Part shown: positions 35,008-42,464 of the stretch, one piece after another | Layout of the letters: the number at the start of each line of letters is the position of its first letter | Numbering within the stretch: position 1 is the stretch's first letter | Source: a virus | Direction: 5' to 3' (one strand) | Length of the DNA: 42,464 bases | Virus record (IMG/VR): IMGVR_UViG_3300025896_000050 | Span: 1-42,464 of that record | Notes under the pieces: model-generated | The model's input: the letters and a program-made list of their open reading frames with translations, nothing else | What the model was told of the DNA's origin: nothing | The model's database searches: none | Made by a program: the position numbers and the translations under genes

Positions 35008-35333
35008 TAAATTTCTCCATATTTTTCTATGTACACCTCGTACTTCTTAATGAAGTTACAATTAGCACATAATAGTTGATATTTATTCTCTGTGTCATTC
35101 ATGACCGCCATGTATCTTTGATATACAGACTTGAGCTTCTTACGATCTTCGTAACCGTCATTGTTAACGTGATCTACGTGTAGTGCCCGATGGTCTGAAA
35201 AGCCACATTCGACACACTTGCCGCCTAGCTTTTCTAGGACCTCTACACGCTTTTGACGGTTGAGTTTCCTATAGTAGCCTTCAGCGACACGCTTAGCTTG
35301 CCGGAGCTGTTGGCGTTCCTTGGTTTGCGGCAC
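35007..35333 (-). CDS. HNH endonuclease, 108 aa (GTG start)
   Basis: Start is GTG at 35333 with ACAGGAG upstream, inside the portal gene by 41 bases. Basic N-terminus, C40-x-x-C43, HVDHVNNDG (52-60) and CANC (89-92): the common HNH-with-zinc-ribbon plan (as in phage HNH near terminase/portal). A homing enzyme or packaging partner. Two HNH enzymes flank one small gene, which looks like insertion of mobile elements. Confidence 0.88.
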   Translation of the reverse strand: MPQTKERQQLRQAKRVAEGYYRKLNRQKRVEVLEKLGGKCVECGFSDHRALHVDHVNNDGYEDRKKLKSVYQRYMAVMNDTENKYQLLCANCNFIKKYEVYIEKYGEI

Positions 35334-37293
35334 TTGGTTCTCCTGTCATTACTGGTTGTGGGTTTTCAGCGGTTGCCTGTCGTGTACCTGCTTCGGCAGC
35401 TTGGGTTACAAGATCGGTGTCGTGCATTGCTGAAGGCTGAAGGTTATACATAGCTTCAATCTGAGCCTTTACATCAGGCGGTGCGTCCTTGTAGTTAAAG
35501 TTGAGCAACTCTTTCGTGTTATCGACTGGCTGTTCTTGTGGGATTTCTACCTTGCTATCTAATAGGTAACGGTTAAAGTCCTTCTTAGAATAGAGTTCGG
35601 CAGTATCTTCAAGTACTTCGTGGAAGTTAATACGTGGGACGTCGGCAGGTTGTTTGAAGATTTGAGACTGCGTAATAGCGGCTTGTTGTAGACCGAGAAT
35701 GTTCTGTACAAACTCATTGTTCATGTCACGCTTCTCTGCTTTAGAGAGTGGTGTCATTGAGTCGTCGTCAATATCAAGCTCTAGTTCACCTTGGTAGTCG
35801 CTAGGCATAACGACATCAGGTACTTCCTTACCGTTAATAACACGGCGGATTTCAGATGGTTCGTCAGCGAATTGCTGTAAGTTCGATAGCCAAATTTGAC
35901 CAACGACACGCATAGACTGCTTGAAGTTGTCACGGAAGAAGCCAATCTTTGTAGTAGCGGCTTCGGTGATAGTACGGACACCGTAGGCGGTACCCTGTGT
36001 CTTGTCGCTTGAGCTGTTCGGTACACCACTAGCATACTGACTGAATGTAGCGTTTTCGATACCCTTTTCAAGCACACCCATGACGAGTGATAGCTGTTGA
36101 GGGTTTGGTTCTGGGAACTTAAATTGCTTAGGCGGTTCACCAGTAAACGTGATCTCTCCACCCGGCTCAATTATGAAGTCGTTTGTCAGAGTACCATCTT
36201 CGTACATCAGCATAGACTCAATAGAGAGGTTCCAGTTGTCTAGGTAGTGGTTAAAGAGGTCGTTGGTAGCAGATTGCAGTGTACGGTTGTTCTCAAAGAG
36301 AGACTCACCGAATGGGCTAAAGCTCTTGCGTCGGCAGTAGAAAGGTACGACAGGATAGAAGCCGTGCCAATATGGGACAGATGTAGGTCGGATTTCAACC
36401 CAGTTCGCTTCTTCGCTACCGTCGGCAGCTTCGCCTTCAGCATACGTTGTAAGCTCGATACCCTTAGCGGTACGTTCGTAACACTCGTAATAAGTAACCA
36501 TATCGACTGACTCATCACGCTCAATTTCTTCCTCGTTCACAACACGGTTACGTGATTGGTTTAGGAGAGTGGCGTCATCAGATTTAAAGCTAGTGTTGAC
36601 TTTATCAAGATTAGAATATATATTCTCGTCCATGTCAACTAGTGGTTTTTCACCACGGACAATAAGGTATGGTACCTTAAAGAAGCTTGGTCCATCAGCA
36701 GGGAATACGTTATAGAAGTTGATCGGCTCAAAGCCGTTGTGACCTGTTTGAGTGGTCTTGACAACTACGTTTTCGTTGTCCATGTTACCGTCTTCGTCAA
36801 ACTGACGTGCACGGGATGTCTTTTCCTCAAATGTCCAAGGGGCATAAGCAAATCCAGTTCCGGCTACAACTGCGTCAACAAGTGGATCGAAGACACGTAG
36901 CTTCATTGGTTCCTCGTCACCACACTTGTAATCGTGGTGGAGTTTTGCTTCAATACGCTGTTGACGTTCTAAGACGCCATCGGCAAGTTTCATACCCTTA
37001 ACGACTTCTTCACCTTTTTCATCCGTCTCGGTATCTTCGGCAAGTTCGTTCTTGATGTTAACGTTGAACAATGGAACAACGTCTGACATCCTAGAGATTA
37101 AGTCCCACGCTTTGCTTGCTAAGACAGGAACGTATACTTTAGATTTCCAAGGGCTGATCTTGGTCGTGTTTTGCACAGCATACATGATGTCATAGTATTT
37201 TTGAGCGTCTTCGTGCATTTTTAGAAGCTTTTGTTGACGATTTTCAAATCGTTGCTTCCACACAGAGGCTTTCTTCTCTTGTTTTTTGGTCAT
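35293..37293 (-). CDS. Portal protein
   Basis: 666 residues, near the size of podovirus portals. Dodecameric ring at the packaging vertex. N-terminal VWKQRFENRQQKLLKMHEDA and WKSKVYVPVLASKAWDLISR; a middle part with GEEVVKGMKL and VDAVVAGTGFAYAPW; C-terminal EFVQNILGLQQAAITQSQIF and a Gln/Pro/Ala-rich disordered tail. No short motif is diagnostic; the call rests on size, order (upstream of HNH, scaffold, capsid) and portal-like sequence. It has a promoter at 37365-37393 and AAAAGGAA before the ATG. Confidence 0.85.
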   Translation of the reverse strand: MTKKQEKKASVWKQRFENRQQKLLKMHEDAQKYYDIMYAVQNTTKISPWKSKVYVPVLASKAWDLISRMSDVVPLFNVNIKNELAEDTETDEKGEEVVKGMKLADGVLERQQRIEAKLHHDYKCGDEEPMKLRVFDPLVDAVVAGTGFAYAPWTFEEKTSRARQFDEDGNMDNENVVVKTTQTGHNGFEPINFYNVFPADGPSFFKVPYLIVRGEKPLVDMDENIYSNLDKVNTSFKSDDATLLNQSRNRVVNEEEIERDESVDMVTYYECYERTAKGIELTTYAEGEAADGSEEANWVEIRPTSVPYWHGFYPVVPFYCRRKSFSPFGESLFENNRTLQSATNDLFNHYLDNWNLSIESMLMYEDGTLTNDFIIEPGGEITFTGEPPKQFKFPEPNPQQLSLVMGVLEKGIENATFSQYASGVPNSSSDKTQGTAYGVRTITEAATTKIGFFRDNFKQSMRVVGQIWLSNLQQFADEPSEIRRVINGKEVPDVVMPSDYQGELELDIDDDSMTPLSKAEKRDMNNEFVQNILGLQQAAITQSQIFKQPADVPRINFHEVLEDTAELYSKKDFNRYLLDSKVEIPQEQPVDNTKELLNFNYKDAPPDVKAQIEAMYNLQPSAMHDTDLVTQAAEAGTRQATAENPQPVMTGEPSAANQGTPTAPAS

Positions 37294-37364
37294 TAGTATT
37301 CCTTTTTTGTTTTCGAGGTTGGGTGTTTTTTTGTCAGAAACTAAGTCTGCGTCATCTTATCCAC

Positions 37365-37393
37365 ATTATACCAGAAAAGTCAAGTATTGACAA
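37365..37393 (-). promoter_or_regulatory. Internal late promoter before portal
   Basis: TTGTCA (37388-37393), 17-base spacer ending TGG (extended -10), TATAAT (37365-37370). It begins three bases past the stop of the methyltransferase gene. Confidence 0.8.
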
Positions 37394-37395
37394 GT

Positions 37396-38091
37396 CTATT
37401 TATAGTGTACGTTGATGAGTTCAGAGTACACTCCCATTTCGAGAACACGGTCTTTACCGATTTCCTTCGTGATAGAGGTAGCCTTTCGGACAGTTCCGAA
37501 TTTGTTTGCTCGTTCGTAGTCTTCGTCAGCGGTGGTGTAGAGTCGAATGTGACACTTGTTCACTTCATCATCTGCACCGTAAAGAGGCGACTCAAAATCA
37601 GGCGTTGATACTAGCACCGAGCCGCCGGGTGCTAAGACTTTATCAATGAGGCTTAAACAGAGTTGAACGTCTTTAACGTGCTCAATAATCTCAAAGAAAG
37701 TTATGACTTCAAACTTGCGTCCTTCTTTGGCGAACTTGGCAAGCCATTCTTCGACAGTCCCCTGATGGAAGTCAGCTCTGACGTTGAAAGTCGTAGCTCG
37801 TTCTTTGGCAATGTCAATCCCTTCTTGTGTGAGATCAACACCAGTGACGGTAAGTCCGAGTTGATGTCCAATCGTGAGTGCGAACGAACCATCAAGACAC
37901 CCAAGATCAAGGAGAGTTTTAGCTTCCAGTTCTTCAATCTTGTCAAAAGCCCACCCAAAGCGAGGGATGACTTCGTTGACTGTTGTGCAGAGTTTCTCTG
38001 GGATTGGTTCAAAGTTGTGGTGTTCGTAGAATTCTTCATAGTTCTCCATATCGAATTTAGTGTCATGTTTGCTTGGATCACCTACCATCAT
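37396..38091 (-). CDS. Class I SAM-dependent methyltransferase
   Basis: 231 residues from the ATG at 38091, eight bases behind AAAGGAG and overlapping the glycosyltransferase stop by four (ATGA). Motif I LLDLGCLDGSFAL, then TVTGVDLTQEGIDIAKER (acidic end of strand 2), FFEIIEHVKDV (motif III) and APGGSVLVSTPD. The overall order is that of small-molecule or glycan methyltransferases. Next to glycosyltransferases it may methylate a sugar in virion or host glycan. Confidence 0.9.
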   Translation of the reverse strand: MMVGDPSKHDTKFDMENYEEFYEHHNFEPIPEKLCTTVNEVIPRFGWAFDKIEELEAKTLLDLGCLDGSFALTIGHQLGLTVTGVDLTQEGIDIAKERATTFNVRADFHQGTVEEWLAKFAKEGRKFEVITFFEIIEHVKDVQLCLSLIDKVLAPGGSVLVSTPDFESPLYGADDEVNKCHIRLYTTADEDYERANKFGTVRKATSITKEIGKDRVLEMGVYSELINVHYK

Positions 38092-38672
38092 GATAGTTTC
38101 TCCTTTATAACTGCGTCCCATTGCTTAGCAACATCGGACCAGTCAGAGTTATCCACAGGTTTGCCCGTTTTTTCCTCAAGAAGTGCGGATACTACCGCCT
38201 CTATAAATTTAGACTGCTTGTATTCATCTGTGTATATCTTACGAGTTTTAATCTGTGTTCCACACTGGACAGTTTCGGCTAAAGCTGCTACGTTGGTCGT
38301 AACAGGATAACAGCCAGCCTCTTGTGCTTTTAGTGCTGTAATACAGTGAATTTCTGGAAACTCAGTAGGGTAAGCCCATACTTGAGTCTGCTTCATAGCC
38401 TTGGCTAGTTCTTCGTGCGAAACCCTGCCATGTACAGTAACACCCTTGTCAGCCAGTTCAGCGAACCGTTGTTCCATTCGCTCGTAGAAATCATCCTCAC
38501 CCTGTAGGGCGACCCATGACTCCCAACCGTAATAGACATCGAGGGTTGCTTCGGGGACTTGTTCTTTGATAGACTCCCACATGTTGAGCAAACACTCCAG
38601 CCCTCTGTAGTAGGCTGAGAAATATCCGACGCTGTATTTTCGTTTTTCATTAGTGACTCCTTTAGTCATCAT
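38088..38672 (-). CDS. Glycosyltransferase C-terminal (GT4 nucleotide-sugar) half, separated from its N-terminal half
   Basis: 194 residues. KRKYSVGYFSAYYRGLECLL, ATLDVYYGWESW, GVTVHGRVSHEELAKAMKQT, YPTEFPEIHCITALKAQEAG and CYPVTTNVAALAETV are strand order and motifs of the second Rossmann domain of GT4 (GT-B) enzymes, including the E-P-x-x-x-x-x-A-x-E-like donor-binding region (EFPEIHCITALKAQEAG). The first Rossmann domain is missing here; it ends the protein at 40233. The start is at 38672 or the adjacent second ATG at 38669, within the end of groEL. Confidence 0.85.
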   Translation of the reverse strand: MMTKGVTNEKRKYSVGYFSAYYRGLECLLNMWESIKEQVPEATLDVYYGWESWVALQGEDDFYERMEQRFAELADKGVTVHGRVSHEELAKAMKQTQVWAYPTEFPEIHCITALKAQEAGCYPVTTNVAALAETVQCGTQIKTRKIYTDEYKQSKFIEAVVSALLEEKTGKPVDNSDWSDVAKQWDAVIKEKLS

Positions 38673-40233
38673 CCTTCTCCAAATCTTGTTTTTCTTTTTT
38701 ATTACAGATCAGTACACCAGTGGTTAGGACTGAACCTGCAACCGAAGTGGCGTTAGTGATAGCTTGGCGAATAACCATGACTGGATCAATGACACCGTGT
38801 TCCTTGAGGTCCACAAGTTCCATGTCACCCATAACGTCAAAGCCTTTACCAAACTCTTTAAGTTGTTCGAGACGAAGCCCGGCACGTTCTCCTGCGTTCT
38901 GCATAAGAATACGGAATGGCTGTTCCAGTGCTTCCTTCAATAGTGCTGTGCCGTCGTCAGAGCCCGTCAGACGCCTTGCAAGCTCAATATAGGTAGTTCC
39001 ACCACCCGGCACTATTCCGTCCTTCAGGGCGGCTTCTGTGGCTGCTACGGCGTCATCAACAAGGTACTTGCGTTCTTCCGCTTCCATTTCAGTGTTACCA
39101 CCAACACGGATTTGACCAACCTTAGCATTGAGTTGTGCAATACGTTTTTCAATCTTCTCTTTGTCAAACTGACTCTTAGCGAGCTTTAGTTTGCCGTCGA
39201 GGTCTTTGATGTAGGACTTTACGTCACTACCACCAGTTACTACAGTTTCGTTCGGAGTGATTACCAATTCTTTACAGGTTCCAAGGTCAGCAACACTTAG
39301 GCTATCTACCTTGCGAGGTAGGTTGTTACCGACAGCTTCAGTGCCGCATACGGCTGCGAAGTCCTTCAACAGTTCGGCACGGTTGTCACCGAAGCCGGGT
39401 GCTTTAACACCGATAACATAGAAGTCTTGCGTCATAGATCGGAGAGCTGTATCGAGTAGGTCGTTCTTGAAGTCGTTACAGACAATCACAAGAGCGTCGT
39501 GCTTGCCACTGTCATAGACATCCTGAATAAGTGGGCGTACATCTTTTTCTGATAGCGTGTTATGAGCAACAAGTATTGCAGGATTTTCAAGAGTCGTGCT
39601 TTGGGTTCGGGCGTCAGTAATCTGCATAGGGTTAATGAAGCCACGGTCAATAGTGTAGCCTTCGACAATTTCATACTCTGTTTCAGGTTTGGTGCCAATC
39701 TCTACAACGACCATCCCGTTCTTGCCGAGGACGTGGTACATGTGACCAACCTTCTTACCAACCTCTGGGTTCTCACTAGAGATGGTGGCGATTTCGATAG
39801 TCTGCTTTTCAGTTTCAATAGGGGTTGACAAATCTTTCAAAAGATTGAGTGCTTGTTCTGCGGCTTCGTCAAGTTCACGGCGTAACACCATAGCGTTCTT
39901 ACCGTTCTTGATTTTTTCCATTCCCTTATCCATTAGGTGGTAGGCAAGGATTGTACTAGAGGTAGTACCGTCACCTACGTTGTCGTTGGTCTTGCTTGAG
40001 CTTGCTTTAATCATCTCAATACCAACCTGAGCACCGGGGCTTGCAGCCTCGACGTTCTCGATTGACTTAGCGACAGTCACACCGTCGTGAGTTACAATAG
40101 GTTCACCAAAAGCTTGAATGACGGCGTTGTTTCCTTTCGGACCGAGAGTAGTAGACACAGCGTCATACAATAGATGGGCACCTTCTAGTAGCTGTTCTTT
40201 GGCGTCATTGCCAGTAATGATGAGTTTCTTCAT
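38662..40233 (-). CDS. groEL: GroEL-type chaperonin (Cpn60)
   Basis: 523 residues. TLGPKGNNAV (29-38), THDGVTVAKSIEN, NVGDGTTSSTILA (85-97, the ATP site DGTT with D88), ALKDGIVPGGGT and ITNATSVAGSVLTT are canonical. The ring chaperonin folds proteins in ATP cycles. Host groEL ends in GGM repeats; this one ends acidic (KEKQDLEKDDD). No groES is in the window, so it works with the host co-chaperonin or without one, as phage chaperonins can. It lies exactly between two halves of a glycosyltransferase gene, with TAATG overlap at its start. Confidence 0.97.
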   Translation of the reverse strand: MKKLIITGNDAKEQLLEGAHLLYDAVSTTLGPKGNNAVIQAFGEPIVTHDGVTVAKSIENVEAASPGAQVGIEMIKASSSKTNDNVGDGTTSSTILAYHLMDKGMEKIKNGKNAMVLRRELDEAAEQALNLLKDLSTPIETEKQTIEIATISSENPEVGKKVGHMYHVLGKNGMVVVEIGTKPETEYEIVEGYTIDRGFINPMQITDARTQSTTLENPAILVAHNTLSEKDVRPLIQDVYDSGKHDALVIVCNDFKNDLLDTALRSMTQDFYVIGVKAPGFGDNRAELLKDFAAVCGTEAVGNNLPRKVDSLSVADLGTCKELVITPNETVVTGGSDVKSYIKDLDGKLKLAKSQFDKEKIEKRIAQLNAKVGQIRVGGNTEMEAEERKYLVDDAVAATEAALKDGIVPGGGTTYIELARRLTGSDDGTALLKEALEQPFRILMQNAGERAGLRLEQLKEFGKGFDVMGDMELVDLKEHGVIDPVMVIRQAITNATSVAGSVLTTGVLICNKKEKQDLEKDDD

Positions 40234-41879
40234 TAAAACTGCTCCTTCTTAATTCCGTTACCGATGATTTTGAATTTGTCATCTGGTACTTCTGGGTAGA
40301 GATCACGGTGGTATTTAGTTTTTACAAGGTAGGTTACATCTGGGTAGTCTTTGATAAGAGCTTCAGGTAATACATCGTGAATGTCGGCAAGTTTAACCTT
40401 GGCGTTCACTCGTTCGAGGTATTGTGGTGCCCTCCAAGAAATGAACACGTTGAAGTGGTCACGCATGTCAATCTCTTTCCAAGGTAGCCATGTCACACCA
40501 TCGACAACGGTTTTCTCTGGAACTTCACCGTAAACAGTGACGTTGTATCCGAGCTTAGCGAGTTCAGGTGCGAGGTAGACAACTGCTTCTTCTGATCCAC
40601 CCATACCCTTATCGAGTGTGTGTGGTCCCCATTCTTCGTAGCCTTGACCACAGAAGATGACGATAGATTTTTCAGTCCATGAAGTTGGGAGTGTAGCGAT
40701 ATTGCGGAGTTGTTTGATACGCTTGTCGTACTTGATAGCGTCACACAGTGCGTTAAACAGTGCTTCGTCACTTACGAAAAACTTGCGGATTTTTGGTAGT
40801 AGATTTACAAATGCTTCAGCGTCAGCTTGTTCGTAGAAGTCTTCAACGACATCACGTACTTCTGGTAGGTGCTGAACTTTACGCATGTACTGGAGTGCTT
40901 CGTTGTAGCGTTCCAGCATGAATAGACATCGTGCGGCAATCAAGTTTGCACGGTCACGTGAACTTGGGTCCCATACTGAGAGAGTCTCAGGGTCTGGTTT
41001 GCTTTCCGATACCTTCACCCATTCAAGGGCTTCCAAGTAGTTATCCTGATCGGCTTCGTACTGAGCGAGTAGCCAGTAAGCCATCGGATATTCAGGTTTA
41101 AGGGTAGCACACTTGGTAGCGTATTCAAGAGCAAGATCGAACTTGCCAAGGTGGTAAGCACACTCAGAGAGTAGACCGAGGGTACGGTACACGTCTTCTA
41201 TACTTCCACCAACTTCTAGATAATCTGTCAATAGCTCCCCTGCCTTCTCGTAGTCTTTACCAGTAAAGTAAGACATCCCTAGATAGTGTAGGTAGCGTGG
41301 GTCTTTCGTTGCAGCATAGGCTTCTTCGAGGATAAGGTGGTTGCGTTCGTATGACCCCTTAGCGTCATCAACAGTAGCGTTGTGCTTGACCTCAAAGTTT
41401 ACTTTATGGGTAACTACCTTTTCATCAGAGATACAGGTTTCGTGAACCCATCCCCTCCAAGAGTAGCCTCTACCTAACCTTACAAGCCTCTCACGCCAGT
41501 GTCGGGTAATACAGTTTCCTTGTTCATCCTGCATGTAGTTGTATGGCATGAAAATAGCGTCTATACCATTTTCTTCAGCTATGTCAACTAATTGTGGGAT
41601 TGCACGGAAGTCAAAACTATCATCGGCGTCAAGCCAAAAGAAGAAGTCGGTAGTACACATGTCGAGTGCGACGTTACGTGCCTCGTCAAAACGGTTGTTC
41701 CACTCCCGGTACTTCAAGTTCACCTTAGCGTCAGGGAAGTTTTTCTTTAGTTTGTTGTATGTTGGTTTGTCAGATACGACAACGTTTAGTTGGTCGAAGT
41801 AATCAAAGGCTTGCGACAGCAGTACTTCTACTTCTGCGAACTCATCCTTGACGATCATTGATAGTGCTACTGTGCTCAT
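40233..41879 (-). CDS. Glycosyltransferase: GT2 domain, TPR-like middle, and N-terminal half of GT4
   Basis: 548 residues. An N-terminal GT2 (GT-A) domain: STVALSMIVKDE, FWLDADDSFD with the DADD metal site (84-87), GWVHETCI. Then about 190-400 is TPR-like helical repeats (YLHYLGMSYFTGKDYEKAGEL). From about 406, SIVIFCGQGYEEWG, KGMGGSEEAVVYLAPELAKLGYNVTVY and FVISWRAP-like segments form the first Rossmann domain of a GT4 enzyme. The protein stops at GNGIKKEQF, the hinge between GT4 domains. The other half is at 38088. Likely decorates virion or host glycans. Confidence 0.88.
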   Translation of the reverse strand: MSTVALSMIVKDEFAEVEVLLSQAFDYFDQLNVVVSDKPTYNKLKKNFPDAKVNLKYREWNNRFDEARNVALDMCTTDFFFWLDADDSFDFRAIPQLVDIAEENGIDAIFMPYNYMQDEQGNCITRHWRERLVRLGRGYSWRGWVHETCISDEKVVTHKVNFEVKHNATVDDAKGSYERNHLILEEAYAATKDPRYLHYLGMSYFTGKDYEKAGELLTDYLEVGGSIEDVYRTLGLLSECAYHLGKFDLALEYATKCATLKPEYPMAYWLLAQYEADQDNYLEALEWVKVSESKPDPETLSVWDPSSRDRANLIAARCLFMLERYNEALQYMRKVQHLPEVRDVVEDFYEQADAEAFVNLLPKIRKFFVSDEALFNALCDAIKYDKRIKQLRNIATLPTSWTEKSIVIFCGQGYEEWGPHTLDKGMGGSEEAVVYLAPELAKLGYNVTVYGEVPEKTVVDGVTWLPWKEIDMRDHFNVFISWRAPQYLERVNAKVKLADIHDVLPEALIKDYPDVTYLVKTKYHRDLYPEVPDDKFKIIGNGIKKEQF

Positions 41880-42100
41880 AGTTCTACTTCCTCAATCGTT
41901 ACTGTCCCGTAGTCACCGTTAAGTGTGGCGTCATCACCGGGTACACCAGCGATTGTGATTTTCATATTGTTTACATTACATCCAGCACTGTAAAGTGCTT
42001 CCTGAAGTGCATTAACTGCATTGGTTATTTCTGGATTAACCCACTGGTCTTCAGGTCCCAAGTCGATTAGTAAATGGTCTTCACTTGTGTCAGGCTCCAT
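41876..42100 (-). CDS. Hypothetical acidic protein, 74 aa
   Basis: GAGGAAGAATAAGCA precedes ATG 42100. Acidic, with NPEITNAVNALQEALYSAG (helix) and VNNMKITIAGVPGDDATLNG, ending TVTIEEVEL (strands). Small alpha/beta domain. It overlaps the glycosyltransferase start by four bases. No family recognised. Confidence 0.75.
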   Translation of the reverse strand: MEPDTSEDHLLIDLGPEDQWVNPEITNAVNALQEALYSAGCNVNNMKITIAGVPGDDATLNGDYGTVTIEEVEL

Positions 42101-42103
42101 TGC

Positions 42104-42394
42104 TTATTCTTCCTCTCTCTTTTTACGTGCTTCGTTTACAAAGCGGTTTACAATTTTTAGTGAACGGTGGTATCGTTTCAAATCACCAACTGCTTTACCG
42201 AAACGCCACTCTTGTTCAAGTTGCGGTATCTTATCTGAGTAGATAAATACACACACTTCACGTTTGTAATCGTTAGGGTCCTGCACCGAACCTACAAGCT
42301 TATGACCTGAGAAGTGCAGGAAAGCAGCGTATGGGGTGTCCGAAGTTTTATACGGCTCAAGGTTAGTTGAGGGCTCGTCCTGTGTCGGGGTCAT
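42104..42394 (-). CDS. DUF5659-type protein, 96 aa
   Basis: YKTSDTPYAAFLHFSGHKLVG (21-41, in part), a VFIYSD strand, EQEWRFGKAVGDLKRYHRSLK and a basic end fit the DUF5659 outline: S-D-x-x-x-A-A-x-L-x-x-x-G-H followed by F-x-x-GxAxxD. The family is of unknown function and common in phages. First gene after terL on the circular map, with AAAGGAAACGAGACT before the ATG. Its first 104 bases recur at the window start. Confidence 0.75.
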   Translation of the reverse strand: MTPTQDEPSTNLEPYKTSDTPYAAFLHFSGHKLVGSVQDPNDYKREVCVFIYSDKIPQLEQEWRFGKAVGDLKRYHRSLKIVNRFVNEARKKREEE

Positions 42395-42464
42395 AGTCTC
42401 GTTTCCTTTTTTCTTTCTTAATTGGTTTTGCTTTATCCAACGCCATGTACCTAATTGCGTCCAT
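42291..42464. repeat. Terminal direct repeat, copy 2 (partner 1-174)
   Basis: Second copy of the 174-base end repeat. It covers the start of the DUF5659 gene and the 3' end of terL. It differs from copy 1 at two silent positions. Confidence 0.95.

Noticed and set aside
1-42464. CRISPR array, integrase, repressor or insertion sequence
   Set aside because: No regularly spaced repeat, no recombinase or transposase motif and no terminal inverted repeats were seen. The short repeats found do not have spacer structure.
1-42464. Reassigned stop codons
   Set aside because: TGA, TAG and TAA all end well-supported genes, and no large gene is interrupted by one of them.

Overview
The window is the complete or near-complete genome of a double-stranded DNA phage. 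Its first 174 bases recur at its end (42291-42464), so the map closes to a circle of about 42.3 kb. The virion genes are of podovirus type: SU10-like (DUF5309-type) capsid protein, large portal, scaffold, gp11-like adaptor, P22 gp10-like tail hub, coiled-coil internal protein and a 1573-residue polyvalent protein. I see no integrase, repressor, DNA polymerase or primase, so it looks lytic and dependent on host replication. Stops are TAA, TAG and TGA, so the code is standard. The host is not named by the sequence. A zinc amidase with a Pro/Thr linker, an r1t-like holin, an XhlA-like protein, a cell-wall transglycosylase of the aggregation-promoting-factor type, a DUF7427-like membrane protein and the absence of spanins suggest a Gram-positive-type wall (Actinobacteriota or Saccharibacteria are guesses).

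Layout. Leftward: terminase large subunit (73-1410), preceded by a cluster of six tRNAs and several promoter-terminator units that appear to make small RNAs (1.5-3.4 kb). The leftward block continues across the circle junction through DUF5659, glycosyltransferase, GroEL, methyltransferase, portal, HNH genes, scaffold, capsid, tail and lysis genes down to 18.6 kb. Rightward: two divergent promoters near 3.45 kb start a region of small genes (3.7-4.9 kb). A leftward terS-like gene (5207-5701) with repeated 12-mers interrupts it. The main rightward operons (5.9-18.5 kb) carry SSB, a RecB-like nuclease, DnaB-like helicase, NinG, a membrane-anchored transglycosylase, a nucleotide hydrolase-like protein, RNA ligase, cytosine methyltransferase, polynucleotide kinase/phosphatase and many small proteins.

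How the parts work together. SSB, nuclease, helicase and NinG form a replication/recombination set. Pnk plus RNA ligase plus tRNAs form an RNA repair set that may defend against tRNA-cutting host systems. A possible Acb2/Tad1-type protein may counter CBASS.

The most unusual features are: a groEL gene sitting exactly between the two halves of a glycosyltransferase; tRNAs mispaired at the tip of the acceptor stem; a promoter family with TTGnnn, a 17-base spacer ending TGC, and TAnnnT; several untranslated transcription units; a 9-base leader motif AAAACTCCC found eight times; and terS-associated repeats that could be packaging sites.
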